Shown here: one piece after another, positions 9,167-18,351 of the stretch
Layout: each line of letters starts with the position of its first letter
Numbering within the stretch: the first letter of the stretch is position 1
DNA from: Microvirga sp. KLBC 81
GTDB taxonomy: Bacteria > Pseudomonadota > Alphaproteobacteria > Rhizobiales > Beijerinckiaceae
Assembly (NCBI RefSeq): GCF_003075415.1
Contig: NZ_QDAH01000005.1
Coordinates: 62,001-126,000, forward strand
Direction: 5' to 3'
Length of the DNA: 64,000 bases
Notes under the pieces: model-generated
The model's input: the letters and a program-made list of their open reading frames with translations, nothing else
What the model was told of the DNA's origin: nothing
Database searches by the model: none
Position numbers and translations under genes: made by a program

Positions 9167-11557
9167 TTACCCCAATGCCTCAACGAAACTGTCGAGCACC
9201 ATCTTGCGCCCGGCTTTATCGAACTCGACGGTCAGCTTGTTGCCGTCCACCGCCTCGATGGTGCCAGGGCCGAATTTCGAATGCAGCACGCGACCGCCGA
9301 CAGTAAAGCCTGAACTGCCGGTGGATTTCGCCACCAGCTCGCCTTCGATCATCATCGGGCCTCGCCTGTCGCCGGAACGACGAGCTGAATAGCCGCCGTC
9401 CTCCGTACTCGCGCGATGCGCCTGTGCACGCTGCCAGCCGGGCGTCTGGTAGGACGAGCCGCTAAAGGGCTGCATGCGATCGAAGCGCGAGCCGCCGCCG
9501 TATCCGCCACCATAGGAGAAGTTCGCGGGCGCTTCCACGATCTCGACATCGCGCTCCGGCAGATCGTCGATGAAGCGGCTTGGCACGGTCGAGTTCCACA
9601 AGCCGTGGATGCGTCGGTTGGAGGCGAAGTAAATCTTCGCACGCCGCTTTGCGCGAGTGAGACCCACATGGGCAAGACGACGTTCTTCTTCCAAACCAGC
9701 ACGGCCGCTCTCGTCGAGCGCGCGCTGATTGGGAAAGAGGCCTTCCTCCCAGCCGGGCAGGAACACCGTGTCGAACTCCAGGCCCTTTGCGGCGTGAAGC
9801 GTCATCAGGCTCACGCGCTCGGAGGTGTCGCTTTCGTTCGCTTCCATCACGAGCGAGACGTGTTCCAGGAAGCTCTGCAGATCCGGGAACTCCTCCATGG
9901 AGCGCACGAGTTCCTTCAGGTTTTCGAGACGGCCCGCGGCATCGGCGGATTTTTCCTTCTGCCACATGTCGGTGTAGCCGGATTCTTCCAGCACAATCTG
10001 CGCCACTTCGGATTGCGACATGGTCTCGGAGAGCTTCGACCAGCGTCCGAAGGAGATCAGGAGATCCCGCAAGGTCGCACGCGGCTTCGGCTTCAGCTCG
10101 TCAGTCTCGACGATGAAGCGCGCGGCCTCCATCATTGGCACGCGCGCGGCGCGGGCATGGTTATGCAGCACCTGGATCGTTGCATCGCCCAGGCCACGCT
10201 TGGGCACATTGACGATGCGCTCGAAGGCGAGATCGTCGGCAGGCTGGTTCACGACGCGCAAATAGGCCAGCGCATCGCGAATTTCCGCGCGCTCATAGAA
10301 GCGGGGGCCGCCGATGACGCGATAGGGCACGCCGAGCTGCACGAGGCGATCTTCGATCTCGCGCATCTGCGCCGAGATGCGCACGAGAATGGCGATCTCA
10401 GAGAGCGGATGCTTCTTGGCATGCAGCGCTTCGATTTCCTCGCCGATGAGACGGGCCTCGTCCTCCGAGTCCCAGGCGCCGGTGATCGTCACCTTCTCGC
10501 CGAGCTCGTCTTCGGTGCGAAGCGTCTTGCCGAGGCGGCCCTGGTTCTTGGCGATCAACACGGAGGCCGCAGAAAGAATATGACCGGTGGAGCGATAGTT
10601 TCGCTCGAGTCTGATGACGGTCGCGCCGGGGAAGTCGTGCTCGAAGCGCAGGATGTTGTCGACCTCCGCACCACGCCAGCCATAGATCGACTGGTCGTCG
10701 TCGCCCACGCAGCACAGGTTCTTGCGCTTCTGCGCGAGCAGGCGCAACCAGAGATATTGCGCGACGTTGGTGTCCTGGTACTCGTCCACCAGCATGTAGC
10801 GGAAGCGGTCCTGGTATTGTTCGAGAATGTCCGGGTGCTCACGCCATAGGCGCAGGCATTCAAGCAGCAGGTCGCCGAAATCGACGGCGTTCAGAACCTT
10901 CAGACGCTCCTGATAGGCGCGGTAGAGCCGTCCGCCCTTGCCGTTGGCGAAGGCTCCAGCTTCTCCGGCAGCCACCTGATCGGGGCCAAGGCCGCGGTTT
11001 TTCCAGGCATCGATGAGGCCGGCGAGCTGGCGCGCAGGCCAGCGCTTCTCGTCAATGCCCTCGGCCTCGATCACCTGCTTCATCAGGCGCAGCTGGTCAT
11101 CCGTGCCCAGGATGGTGAAGTCCGAGCGCAGGCCCACGAGTTCCGCGTGGCGGCGCAGGATCTTGGTGCCGATCGAGTGGAAGGTGCCGAGCCATTGCAT
11201 GCCCTCGGCCACTTCGCCGATGGCCCGGCCGATGCGCTCGCGCATCTCGCGGGCGGCCTTGTTGGTGAAGGTCACGGCGAGGATCTGCGACGGCCAAGCT
11301 TTGCCGGTGGCAATCAGATGGGCGATGCGGGTGGTGAGCACGCGGGTCTTGCCGGTGCCCGCGCCGGCGAGCACGAGGACGGGGCCTTCGGTTGCGTCCA
11401 CGGCGGCGCGCTGCTCGGGATTCAGGCCGTTCAGATAGGCGAGCTGGGGCGCAACCGCCGCACGGGCGCGGGCGCTCAAGGAACCGGGGGACGGCTGGTG
11501 CGCAAGATCGTCCTGGGACTGGGGGCTGTTATCAGGCTGATTCATCGGCGCGACCAT
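9167..11557 (-). CDS. uvrD: UvrD/PcrA-like superfamily 1 ATP-dependent DNA helicase
   Basis: A 796-residue 3'-5' helicase for repair and replication restart. Motifs in order: Q motif LNPEQRAAVDATEGP, Walker A AGAGTGKTRVL, Ia FTNKAAREMRERI, II VDEYQDTN, III GDDDQSIYGWRGAE, IV RLERNYRS, V TLHAAKGLEFDTVFL and VI LAHVGLTRAKRR. The last 60 residues (VGGRVLHSKFGPGTIE to KMVLDSF) form the small Tudor-like domain of PcrA/UvrD. A glycine-tyrosine rich linker (SYGGGYGGGS) precedes it. A second ATG at 11545 is an equally possible start. Confidence 0.94.
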   Translation of the reverse strand: MVAPMNQPDNSPQSQDDLAHQPSPGSLSARARAAVAPQLAYLNGLNPEQRAAVDATEGPVLVLAGAGTGKTRVLTTRIAHLIATGKAWPSQILAVTFTNKAAREMRERIGRAIGEVAEGMQWLGTFHSIGTKILRRHAELVGLRSDFTILGTDDQLRLMKQVIEAEGIDEKRWPARQLAGLIDAWKNRGLGPDQVAAGEAGAFANGKGGRLYRAYQERLKVLNAVDFGDLLLECLRLWREHPDILEQYQDRFRYMLVDEYQDTNVAQYLWLRLLAQKRKNLCCVGDDDQSIYGWRGAEVDNILRFEHDFPGATVIRLERNYRSTGHILSAASVLIAKNQGRLGKTLRTEDELGEKVTITGAWDSEDEARLIGEEIEALHAKKHPLSEIAILVRISAQMREIEDRLVQLGVPYRVIGGPRFYERAEIRDALAYLRVVNQPADDLAFERIVNVPKRGLGDATIQVLHNHARAARVPMMEAARFIVETDELKPKPRATLRDLLISFGRWSKLSETMSQSEVAQIVLEESGYTDMWQKEKSADAAGRLENLKELVRSMEEFPDLQSFLEHVSLVMEANESDTSERVSLMTLHAAKGLEFDTVFLPGWEEGLFPNQRALDESGRAGLEEERRLAHVGLTRAKRRAKIYFASNRRIHGLWNSTVPSRFIDDLPERDVEIVEAPANFSYGGGYGGGSRFDRMQPFSGSSYQTPGWQRAQAHRASTEDGGYSARRSGDRRGPMMIEGELVAKSTGSSGFTVGGRVLHSKFGPGTIEAVDGNKLTVEFDKAGRKMVLDSFVEALG

Positions 11558-11689
11558 GGATCAAAAGGCGAACGGCGTCGAGCCCGTAAATGCCGTCAAC
11601 CCTGTAGCGGGGACGGCTTTGGGTGCGAACGTTGTCGGAAAAGACTTTCATCGCCATATGGGGAGAGAAGGTTCCGAAAGGAATGTCCC

Positions 11690-11965
11690 ATGCGTTTCCT
11701 TGTCACAGCATTGATTGGCTTCAGTTTTGCTCTGCCTCTGCCGGTTGATGCTCAAACAGAGCGCCTGCCGCGCAAGAGCCGGGCAGAGCGTCACGTGGAG
11801 GAGCTCAACCGCAATATGCAGCAGGAGCGGCGTATCCAATCCCTGGAGCAGGATTTTCGGCTCAAGAGCGGGCAGATCAGGCAGGACATCGAGCGGCAGA
11901 GGCTGTTTTCCAGTCCGCCGATCACCTCTCCTTATCGTTGCCCTCCCGGCGCGGTCCGTTGCTAG
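11690..11965 (+). CDS. Small secreted hypothetical protein
   Basis: A 91-residue protein with a clear signal peptide (MRFLVTALIGFSFALPLPVDAQ, probable cleavage after DAQ). The mature part is charged and helical (AERHVEELNRNMQQERRIQ, then QIRQDIERQR) and probably coiled-coil and periplasmic. It ends in YRCPPGAVRC with two cysteines. The ATG at 11690 follows GAAAGGAATG. The frame could be extended upstream only through the antisense of the helicase gene. A dispersed repeat begins directly at its stop codon. No known family recognised. Confidence 0.6.
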   Translation: MRFLVTALIGFSFALPLPVDAQTERLPRKSRAERHVEELNRNMQQERRIQSLEQDFRLKSGQIRQDIERQRLFSSPPITSPYRCPPGAVRC

Positions 11966-12102
11966 AGCATCGGACCCAAAGGTGGAATGGAATCCACTTT
12001 GGGGATTCATCCGCTGCCCATTGTCTGAGGAGCGGATCGTAGTTGGCGGAAACCCGGGTCCGCTTTTCACGGGCGCGGACCTCCGGTTCCGCAGGAGGCG
12101 CT
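11966..12102. repeat. Mosaic palindromic dispersed repeat, copy 1
   Basis: Begins AGCATCGGACCCAAAGGTGG and folds on itself (CACTTTGGGG in the opposite arm). The first about 45 bases match the start of the element at 27659 with few differences. Near the right end, GCGCGGACCTCCGGTTCCGC is the reverse complement of a 20-base block in the second copy. It fills the gap between the small secreted protein and the convergent thioesterase gene, reaching the last codon of the latter. Confidence 0.75.
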
Positions 12103-12643
12103 AGTGACGGGTGCCGGAGGCGAGCAGGGTTTCGTGCTTCTCGAGGCGGGCCGGAATGCCGATGATGCGGCCCAAGGCCTGAGGCCTCGTTAAGCGGGCA
12201 TGGGCGGCCTTCATCACGGCGAGATTGGCGGTGATATCGTCAGGGAAGGGTGAGACCTTCCGGGTTTCCATGTCCACGTGAAGGGACAGACCTTCCATGG
12301 AGGCGGCTACCCAACCCTCCGCCGCATGGCGGATTTCCATGTAATAGTGCACGCGCTTCTCGTCGTAATCGACGAGCTGAACGGTTACGCGCACTTGGTC
12401 GCGCACCTTCAGTTCACGTTTGTAGAGAGTGTGGATCTCGGCGGCGAAGAAGGAGGCCTTTTGCTCCTCCACATACTCCGGGCCAAGGCCGAGAAGACTG
12501 AAGCCCTCATCGAGGGCGCGGTCGAACAGCACATGGTAATAAGCCATGTTCATATGGCCGTTGTAGTCGATCCAGGCTGGCTCGACACCCATTATGGACG
12601 ACACGAACGGGGCGAAGAAGAACACCGGGGTCCTCTTCTCCAT
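12101..12643 (-). CDS. Hotdog-fold acyl-CoA thioesterase
   Basis: A 180-residue protein of the 4-hydroxybenzoyl-CoA thioesterase/YbgC-like group. The motif WIDYNGHMNMAYY with its Asp, Gly-His and Asn-Met is the hallmark of the hotdog active-site helix. IHTLYKRELKVRDQVRV follows as expected. It should hydrolyse an acyl-CoA in the cytosol; members of this type in Proteobacteria act on carnitine- or betaine-type or short acyl-CoAs, but the substrate is not readable here. The gene stands alone and ends in the dispersed repeat at 11966-12102. Confidence 0.8.
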   Translation of the reverse strand: MEKRTPVFFFAPFVSSIMGVEPAWIDYNGHMNMAYYHVLFDRALDEGFSLLGLGPEYVEEQKASFFAAEIHTLYKRELKVRDQVRVTVQLVDYDEKRVHYYMEIRHAAEGWVAASMEGLSLHVDMETRKVSPFPDDITANLAVMKAAHARLTRPQALGRIIGIPARLEKHETLLASGTRH

Positions 12644-12827
12644 AGTCAGTTCCTTCCCTCGATGCCGGTCACAAGCATCACCCTCTCATTAGCCAGGACG
12701 CGAATGTTAGCACATATCTACCAGTCATGCATGGGCTAATTGGCCCATTTGCGGCTTAGCGTATTGCGTTCAGGAAGGTTTTGGTAGGTATGGATAACGA
12801 GCCCCGTAATCGGAACGCAATCTCAAG

Positions 12828-14243
12828 ATGAACGCCATTCTCTCACCTGGCCGCCCCAAACCCTCCGAAGCCGCCATTTCTGACCTGACGGCGGAACTCT
12901 CCAGCCGCTTCGGCGAAAGGGTGGTGATCTCTGCTGCCGTACGCGAGCAACACGGCCATACGCTGACCTGGGTGAAGAACCAGCCTCCAGATATCGTGGT
13001 CTATGCCCGTACGACGGAGGAGGTCTCCGAGATCGTCAAGCTCTGCGCAGCGAAGGGGGTGCCGATCATTCCCTTCGGTACGGGCACATCGCTCGAGGGC
13101 CACATCAACGCGCCCGATGGCGGCGTCTGCATCGATTTGAGCCTGATGAAACGGATTATCGCCGTCCATGACGAAGATCTGGACTGCGTGGTCGAGGCGG
13201 GCGTGACCCGAAAGGAGCTGAACGAACACCTGCGCGACAAAGGCCTGTTCTTCCCTATCGATCCGGGAGCGGATGCCTCCATCGGCGGCATGGTCGCCAC
13301 GCGAGCCTCCGGCACCAATGCCGTCCGCTACGGCACGATGAAGGACGTGGTGCTCTCGTTGACCGTCGTGCTGCCGAACGGCGAGATCGTGAAGACCGCA
13401 AGCCGCGCGAAGAAAAGCTCGGCAGGCTACGATCTCACCCGGCTGATGATCGGCTCCGAGGGCACGCTCGGCGTCATTACCGAGATCACCCTGAAGCTGC
13501 AGGGCATTCCGGAGGCCATCTCGGCGGGCATCTGTCCCTTCCCGACGGTCAAGGCTGCTTGTGATGCGGTGATCATGACGATTCAGTCCGGCATCCCGGT
13601 AGCACGTATCGAGCTGCTCGATGAGGTGCAGGTGAGGGCAGTGAACCTTCACTCAAAGCTCTCCCTGCCGGAGAGCCCCTTGCTCCTGCTTGAATTCCAC
13701 GGCACCGACGTCAGCGTGCAGGAACAGGCCGAGCGCTTCGGAGAGATTGCGGCGGAGTTCACTGACCAGCCCTTCGAATGGGCCACGAAGCCCGAAGAAC
13801 GCTCGCGCCTCTGGCAAGCCCGGCACGATGCCTATTGGGCAGCCCGAGGCCTGCGCCCCGGCGCGCAATCGGTGGCGACCGACGTCTGCGTGCCGATATC
13901 GCGGCTCGCCGAATGCGTGGACGAGACGAAGAAGGACATTCTGGAAAGCGGCATGATCGCTCCCATCGTGGGCCATGTGGGTGACGGCAATTTCCATGTT
14001 CAACCGCTTGTGAATACGGATGACCCTGCGGAAATCGCCGCCTGTGAGGCCTTCGTTGACCGGCTCGTGAAGCGGGCCGTTGCCATGGAAGGCACCTGCA
14101 CCGGCGAGCACGGCGTTGGACAGAAAAAGATGAAATATCTGGAGATTGAGCATGGAGAAGCCGCGCTTGACCTCATGCGCGTCTTGAAACGGGCGATAGA
14201 CCCGCACAACATCATGAATCCGGGCAAGATCGTTGCACTTTGA
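12828..14243 (+). CDS. FAD-linked oxidoreductase, D-lactate dehydrogenase (cytochrome)/GlcD type
   Basis: A 471-residue flavoenzyme of the FAD-binding type 4 family. FAD-binding blocks: IIPFGTGTSLEGHINAP, PIDPGADASIGGMVATRASG and LMIGSEGTLGVITEITLKL. The C-terminal FAD-oxidase domain has VGHVGDGNFHV and the end motif GEHGVGQKKMKY then DPHNIMNPGKI. This set fits D-lactate dehydrogenase or glycolate oxidase subunit D, which feed electrons from a 2-hydroxy acid to the respiratory chain. No glcE or glcF neighbour is present, so D-lactate dehydrogenase is the more likely role. Confidence 0.88.
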   Translation: MNAILSPGRPKPSEAAISDLTAELSSRFGERVVISAAVREQHGHTLTWVKNQPPDIVVYARTTEEVSEIVKLCAAKGVPIIPFGTGTSLEGHINAPDGGVCIDLSLMKRIIAVHDEDLDCVVEAGVTRKELNEHLRDKGLFFPIDPGADASIGGMVATRASGTNAVRYGTMKDVVLSLTVVLPNGEIVKTASRAKKSSAGYDLTRLMIGSEGTLGVITEITLKLQGIPEAISAGICPFPTVKAACDAVIMTIQSGIPVARIELLDEVQVRAVNLHSKLSLPESPLLLLEFHGTDVSVQEQAERFGEIAAEFTDQPFEWATKPEERSRLWQARHDAYWAARGLRPGAQSVATDVCVPISRLAECVDETKKDILESGMIAPIVGHVGDGNFHVQPLVNTDDPAEIAACEAFVDRLVKRAVAMEGTCTGEHGVGQKKMKYLEIEHGEAALDLMRVLKRAIDPHNIMNPGKIVAL

Positions 14244-14324
14244 TGGTGGAAGGAGCGCTCGGAGCGCTCCCGATCCCATGATCCGTGAGCTAAGAGATAA
14301 GGTGAAACGGAGACAATAAACCTC

Positions 14325-17300
14325 TTGCGCGATATCCTGACGATCATCGCAGGCATTGTGATCCTGATCCTGGCGATTGCCGTTGCGGCGCCTCCTCTCA
14401 TGACCTGGGAGGATTACCGCGACACGATCGATGGGATGATTTCGCGTGCCTCGGGAACAGAGGCGCGCACGCAGGGCAGCATCGGTATTCGTCTGCTGCC
14501 GGAGCCGAGGATCGTCCTCGACCGGCTGCAACTTGGCGGCAAGACACCCGATTCCCCCATTCTGACGGCCGATAACGTTCTGGCTGAGATCGCGCTTACG
14601 CCGCTTCTGCGGGGCGAGGTCCGCTTTACAGCAACTCAGATCGGCCGGGCCGATATCCAGGTTCCGGTTTCAGGCAAAGGTGACTGGCGCCTGCCGCCCG
14701 ATCTCGTTTCAGGCAGCGGGCGCAGCCGCGAATGGGCCATCGAGAGCCTCAATATCGGCCAGCTTCTGGTCACGACGCAGAGGACGACCACGGGCCACAC
14801 GAACCAGGCGTTTGCGGAAAATGTCCAGATCGAGGGGCAGAAGCTCATCGGCCCGTGGCGAGTCGAGGGCACCACGTCAGGCGTACCGTTCCGTCTCGTG
14901 ACGGGTGAGCTGGGCGAGGACAAGACCGTCCAGATCAAGCTCTCAGGAGGCGGCGATATCTATCCCCGCTTCGATATCGATTCTCGTCTCGCGCTGGACG
15001 ATGCGGCGGCCGGAGCCACGATTCCGAATATTTCGGGCAAGGCGAAGGTTCTGTTCGGCCCTCCGGCTCAGGTCGCAGCGGCAGGCATTCCCATTCCGAT
15101 CGCTGTCGAAACTGACTTCACGACGGCTGATGGCGCCGTTGCCCTGAGTTCCGTGACGTTGGAGGCAGGCGAGGGCGGCGCGAGCTTGCGTATGACCGGC
15201 GAGGGAAGCATCGGCATCACCGATCCGCGCATTGCGTTGAAGCTAGAAGGACGGCGGCTCGATGCGGACAGTTTCATTCTGTCCTCGAGCGGTCGGGATT
15301 TCGCCTCGCGCCTCAAGGATTGGTCGCTTCCTCCGATCACCGTTCCCATCGAGCTCGACCTCAAGATCGACAGCATCGGTTTGGGACAGGAGGATCTCTC
15401 CAATGCCAATCTCCGCCTGTCCCTCGAGCGGGGCAAGGCGCGGCTCGATCGCATCGAGTTCAACGCTCCCGGCGAGACGCGGGTGGCGCTCGAAGGTCAG
15501 CTCGGTCTGACGACACAGGGCGGCATCGAAGGCAAGGTGGCACTCGCTTCAAACGCATCGGATCGTTTGGCGCGTTATCTCGACCGTATCAGGATCCGCT
15601 CGCCTTTCCTCGACGTCCTCGATGGGCGACCTGTCGAAGCATCGTCGGATATCGTCTTCAACAATCCGGTTCTTTCGCTCAACCGCATGCGCGTGAAGAT
15701 CGGCGATGCCGTTACCACCGGTAATCTGCGCTATACCGCGCCCGACGCCGATGAACGCGGCAAGCTGGAAGCGCAGGTTGCGGTCCAGAACCTGAACCTC
15801 GATCACCTGCCGCAGCTCTCCAGCGTGTTCGAGGCGACGCAGAATGTCGATGTCGGCTTCATCCTCGAGGCGCGCGGCGTCAGCGCGGGCAAGAGCTCGG
15901 CGACTGGCCGCATCACCGCACGCATTCTCTCCGATGGCCCGGCGTTGCTGGTCGAGAACCTCGACATCGTGGATCTCGCTGGTGCCAATGCTCGTGTGAG
16001 TGGACGCATCGCGCCTGATGGCTCCGGCAGCATCACCGGCAAGGTGACTGCACAGCGCGCTGCTCCTCTCATCGATCTGCTCGGCAGCGTGTGGGTGGGC
16101 GGGGTCTCCAAGCTCGTGCCGCATTTCCTGCGTGAAGGTGCACTCAATGTGCAGGTGGGCACCGAGCGCGTCGCTCCGCCTCCTGGCTCCACTGAGCTGC
16201 GCCTGCGCACGATGATGAAGGGAACGGCGGCAGGTGGCACGATCGAGGGCAGCGTCGATTCTGTCGATGGCCGGACCGAAAACCTCAATCTTACTCTCGC
16301 AACGGACAATACGGGCCGCTGGGTGAACCGCAGCAGCATGGCGGGTCTTCATCGTCCATCCCGGATCGATCTTCGCGGCACCCGCGTCGGCTCCGGCCAG
16401 TTCAACGTCACTTTCGCCGGTGAGGTGGCAGGGGCGCAGATTGCTACTCTGCGGCCTTTCTCTCTGAGCGAGAATGATGACGTGGTGGATAGCGGCGAAG
16501 CGGAGTTCGTGACAGCCGATGTCACCCCCTTCCTGCTGTTGCTGGGCGATGGCGCGGGCGTGAATCCGCCTGTTCCGGTGAAGGCCCGCATCACGCTGGG
16601 ACGCGAACGCGATGCGAGCCGCGTTGATGTGACGGGGCAGGTCGCCAGCAACACCGTGCAGGCGAGCCTCAATGTCCGCTCCCGTTCGGAGATCGGCGGT
16701 GAGGTTTCTCTCGACAGGCTTTCGCTGCCATGGCTCACGGCGGCGCTGGCGCTCAACGTGCCGGGCGATCCTCATGCCACCGCGATCTGGTCCAACGCCA
16801 CGTTCGGTCAGAGCGGGCGGCTCGTAAGCGGTGGGCAGGTGACGTTCAGGGTTGGTAACCTCGATCTCGGGCGCGGCATTCAGAGCACGCGTGCGAGCTT
16901 CATGATTGAGGCTCAAAGCGACGGCATCTCGATCCGCAATCTCGACACCAGCATCGGCACCGGTCGCCTCACGGGTTCCACCACAATCACACGCCAAGGC
17001 GCGACGGCGACGGTCGTCGGCGAAGGCGCGCTCGATAGCGTGCCGCTTTGGGCTCTTGGTGGCTCGTCGCCCATCGAGGCGATCCTGTCCGGCAATCTCA
17101 GATTCGGTACAGCGGGAGAGAGCACGTCCGAACTCGTATCGGCCCTTGGTGGTGCAGGTGATTGGACGATCACGAAGCTGCGCGTACCGAATGCCGATCC
17201 TGCCGTGTTCGACCGTGCGCTCAAGCGCGCCTTGGCCGAGAACGAACCTCTCGTCGAGGGTAAGGCCGAAGCCATCATCAATGCTGAGTTGGGCCGTGCT

Positions 17301-17888
17301 GCGCTCACCGCGCAAACGGTCAAGACATCGGCGGCACTCGTGGGCGGATCGTTGCGGCTCTCGCCTTTCGCGATCGAAAGCGGGCCGTCGACTTGGCAAG
17401 GTGGGGTGACGTTCGATCTCAATAGGTTGGAACTCGATGCGCGGGGTTCGCTCGTTTCCAGGACATCGCCTGCCGGATGGACCGGCGCTCCGCCGTCCAT
17501 TGGCTTGAACTGGCGTGGTCCGATGGCCGCTCCCGTGCGCGAGGTGGATGCGGGGCCATTCCGCAACGGGCTCGCCGCCATCGTGCTCAAGCGTGAGCTC
17601 GAAAAGATCGAAGCCTTCGAGCGCGCTGCCGCCGAGCGTCAGCGCCAGATCCAGGCGCAGCAGGAAGCAGAGCGTCAGCGCGCGAAAGCCGCCGCTGAAG
17701 AAGCTGCCCGCCAGCTGAGGGCTCAGGCAGAGGCCGAGAGGGCGCGCCGTGAGGCAGAGCGGTTACAATCCGAGCAACAGCGACAACCGGAGGAAGAAGC
17801 AGCGCCCGCGCAAACATCGGTGCCGCCGCTGAATCCGCCGGTGGAGCTCGATGCTCCGCCGCGCATCTACGACAATCCTGAACGATAA
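14325..17888 (+). CDS. AsmA family outer-membrane biogenesis protein, very long
   Basis: A 1187-residue protein anchored by one N-terminal membrane segment (LTIIAGIVILILAIAVAAPP, residues 5-24) followed by the AsmA start MTWEDYRDTIDGMISRASG. The body is repetitive, beta-rich periplasmic sequence like the bridge-forming AsmA/TamB proteins now linked to phospholipid transport between membranes. From about residue 1088 there is a charged coiled coil (LEKIEAFERAAAERQRQIQ onwards) and a proline-rich tail. The start is a TTG with GGAGA about 11 bases upstream; no ATG fits the membrane segment. It is alone in its transcription unit. Confidence 0.85.
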   Translation: MRDILTIIAGIVILILAIAVAAPPLMTWEDYRDTIDGMISRASGTEARTQGSIGIRLLPEPRIVLDRLQLGGKTPDSPILTADNVLAEIALTPLLRGEVRFTATQIGRADIQVPVSGKGDWRLPPDLVSGSGRSREWAIESLNIGQLLVTTQRTTTGHTNQAFAENVQIEGQKLIGPWRVEGTTSGVPFRLVTGELGEDKTVQIKLSGGGDIYPRFDIDSRLALDDAAAGATIPNISGKAKVLFGPPAQVAAAGIPIPIAVETDFTTADGAVALSSVTLEAGEGGASLRMTGEGSIGITDPRIALKLEGRRLDADSFILSSSGRDFASRLKDWSLPPITVPIELDLKIDSIGLGQEDLSNANLRLSLERGKARLDRIEFNAPGETRVALEGQLGLTTQGGIEGKVALASNASDRLARYLDRIRIRSPFLDVLDGRPVEASSDIVFNNPVLSLNRMRVKIGDAVTTGNLRYTAPDADERGKLEAQVAVQNLNLDHLPQLSSVFEATQNVDVGFILEARGVSAGKSSATGRITARILSDGPALLVENLDIVDLAGANARVSGRIAPDGSGSITGKVTAQRAAPLIDLLGSVWVGGVSKLVPHFLREGALNVQVGTERVAPPPGSTELRLRTMMKGTAAGGTIEGSVDSVDGRTENLNLTLATDNTGRWVNRSSMAGLHRPSRIDLRGTRVGSGQFNVTFAGEVAGAQIATLRPFSLSENDDVVDSGEAEFVTADVTPFLLLLGDGAGVNPPVPVKARITLGRERDASRVDVTGQVASNTVQASLNVRSRSEIGGEVSLDRLSLPWLTAALALNVPGDPHATAIWSNATFGQSGRLVSGGQVTFRVGNLDLGRGIQSTRASFMIEAQSDGISIRNLDTSIGTGRLTGSTTITRQGATATVVGEGALDSVPLWALGGSSPIEAILSGNLRFGTAGESTSELVSALGGAGDWTITKLRVPNADPAVFDRALKRALAENEPLVEGKAEAIINAELGRAALTAQTVKTSAALVGGSLRLSPFAIESGPSTWQGGVTFDLNRLELDARGSLVSRTSPAGWTGAPPSIGLNWRGPMAAPVREVDAGPFRNGLAAIVLKRELEKIEAFERAAAERQRQIQAQQEAERQRAKAAAEEAARQLRAQAEAERARREAERLQSEQQRQPEEEAAPAQTSVPPLNPPVELDAPPRIYDNPER

Positions 17889-17929
17889 GTTTTTTCAGCC
17901 TTTCGGCAAGGAGCGCCTCTCTGCGGCTC

Positions 17930-18148
17930 TCATCCGCGGCTGCGGAGATCCATCAGAACGAACACGCGAATGGCCGAGGAGAGGTTCTGCTCTCCGCGCT
18001 CGGCGTCGATGCGTCCGATCAGGGCTTGAATGGAAAGTTTCTCGCGCTCGGCGATCTCGCGCAAAATCTGCCAGAACGGCTCTTCGAGAGAGATGCTGGT
18101 CCGGTGACCGGCAATGGAGACGGAGCGCTTGACGATGCCAGAGCCCAT
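17930..18148 (-). CDS. Ribbon-helix-helix domain protein
   Basis: A 72-residue protein (MGSGIVKRSVSIAGHRTSI onwards) with a beta strand KRSVSIAGHRTSISLEE and two helices (FWQILREIAEREKLS, IQALIGRIDAERG), the arrangement of the small alphaproteobacterial RHH proteins. The ATG abuts the stop of the DUF4169 gene, and fumC lies just upstream, so the three form an operon. In this group the same trio usually sits next to sspB; here a P450 gene has come between. Probably DNA-binding; target unknown. Confidence 0.8.
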   Translation of the reverse strand: MGSGIVKRSVSIAGHRTSISLEEPFWQILREIAEREKLSIQALIGRIDAERGEQNLSSAIRVFVLMDLRSRG

Positions 18149-18337
18149 TCAAGGCTTCTCGTTCTCGTCGCGCTTGTGGGAGTCGAGGCGGCGTCGCGCC
18201 AGATCCCGCTCGGCCCTGGTCAGATCCTTCTCCGCTTTGGTGCGGCCGAAGGTGATACGGTTTTGTTCGGCGCGGGCTTCTTTCTCGGCCCGCGCCTTCT
18301 GCTTGCGCGCCTGGCGCAGATTGATGATCTCAGCCAT
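18149..18337 (-). CDS. DUF4169 family small protein
   Basis: A 62-residue, extremely charged protein (MAEIINLRQARKQKARAEKE onwards). The MAEIINLRQARK start and the alternating Lys/Arg/Glu helix are typical of DUF4169, a family with no assigned function. It starts 14 bases after the fumC stop and directly precedes the RHH gene, so it is in the fumC operon. Confidence 0.82.
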   Translation of the reverse strand: MAEIINLRQARKQKARAEKEARAEQNRITFGRTKAEKDLTRAERDLARRRLDSHKRDENEKP

Positions 18338-18351
18338 GGCGCGGTTGTCGC

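Noticed and set aside
11966..12104. Reading frame through the dispersed repeat next to the thioesterase gene
   Set aside because: The frame follows the repeat by chance; it begins within the secreted-protein gene in another phase and has no start signal.
15549..17399. 616-residue minus-strand frame opposite the AsmA gene
   Set aside because: The plus-strand frame is longer, has a membrane anchor and AsmA pattern. The minus frame is rich in Arg, His and Asp and has no motif; it is a mirror frame of GC-rich code.
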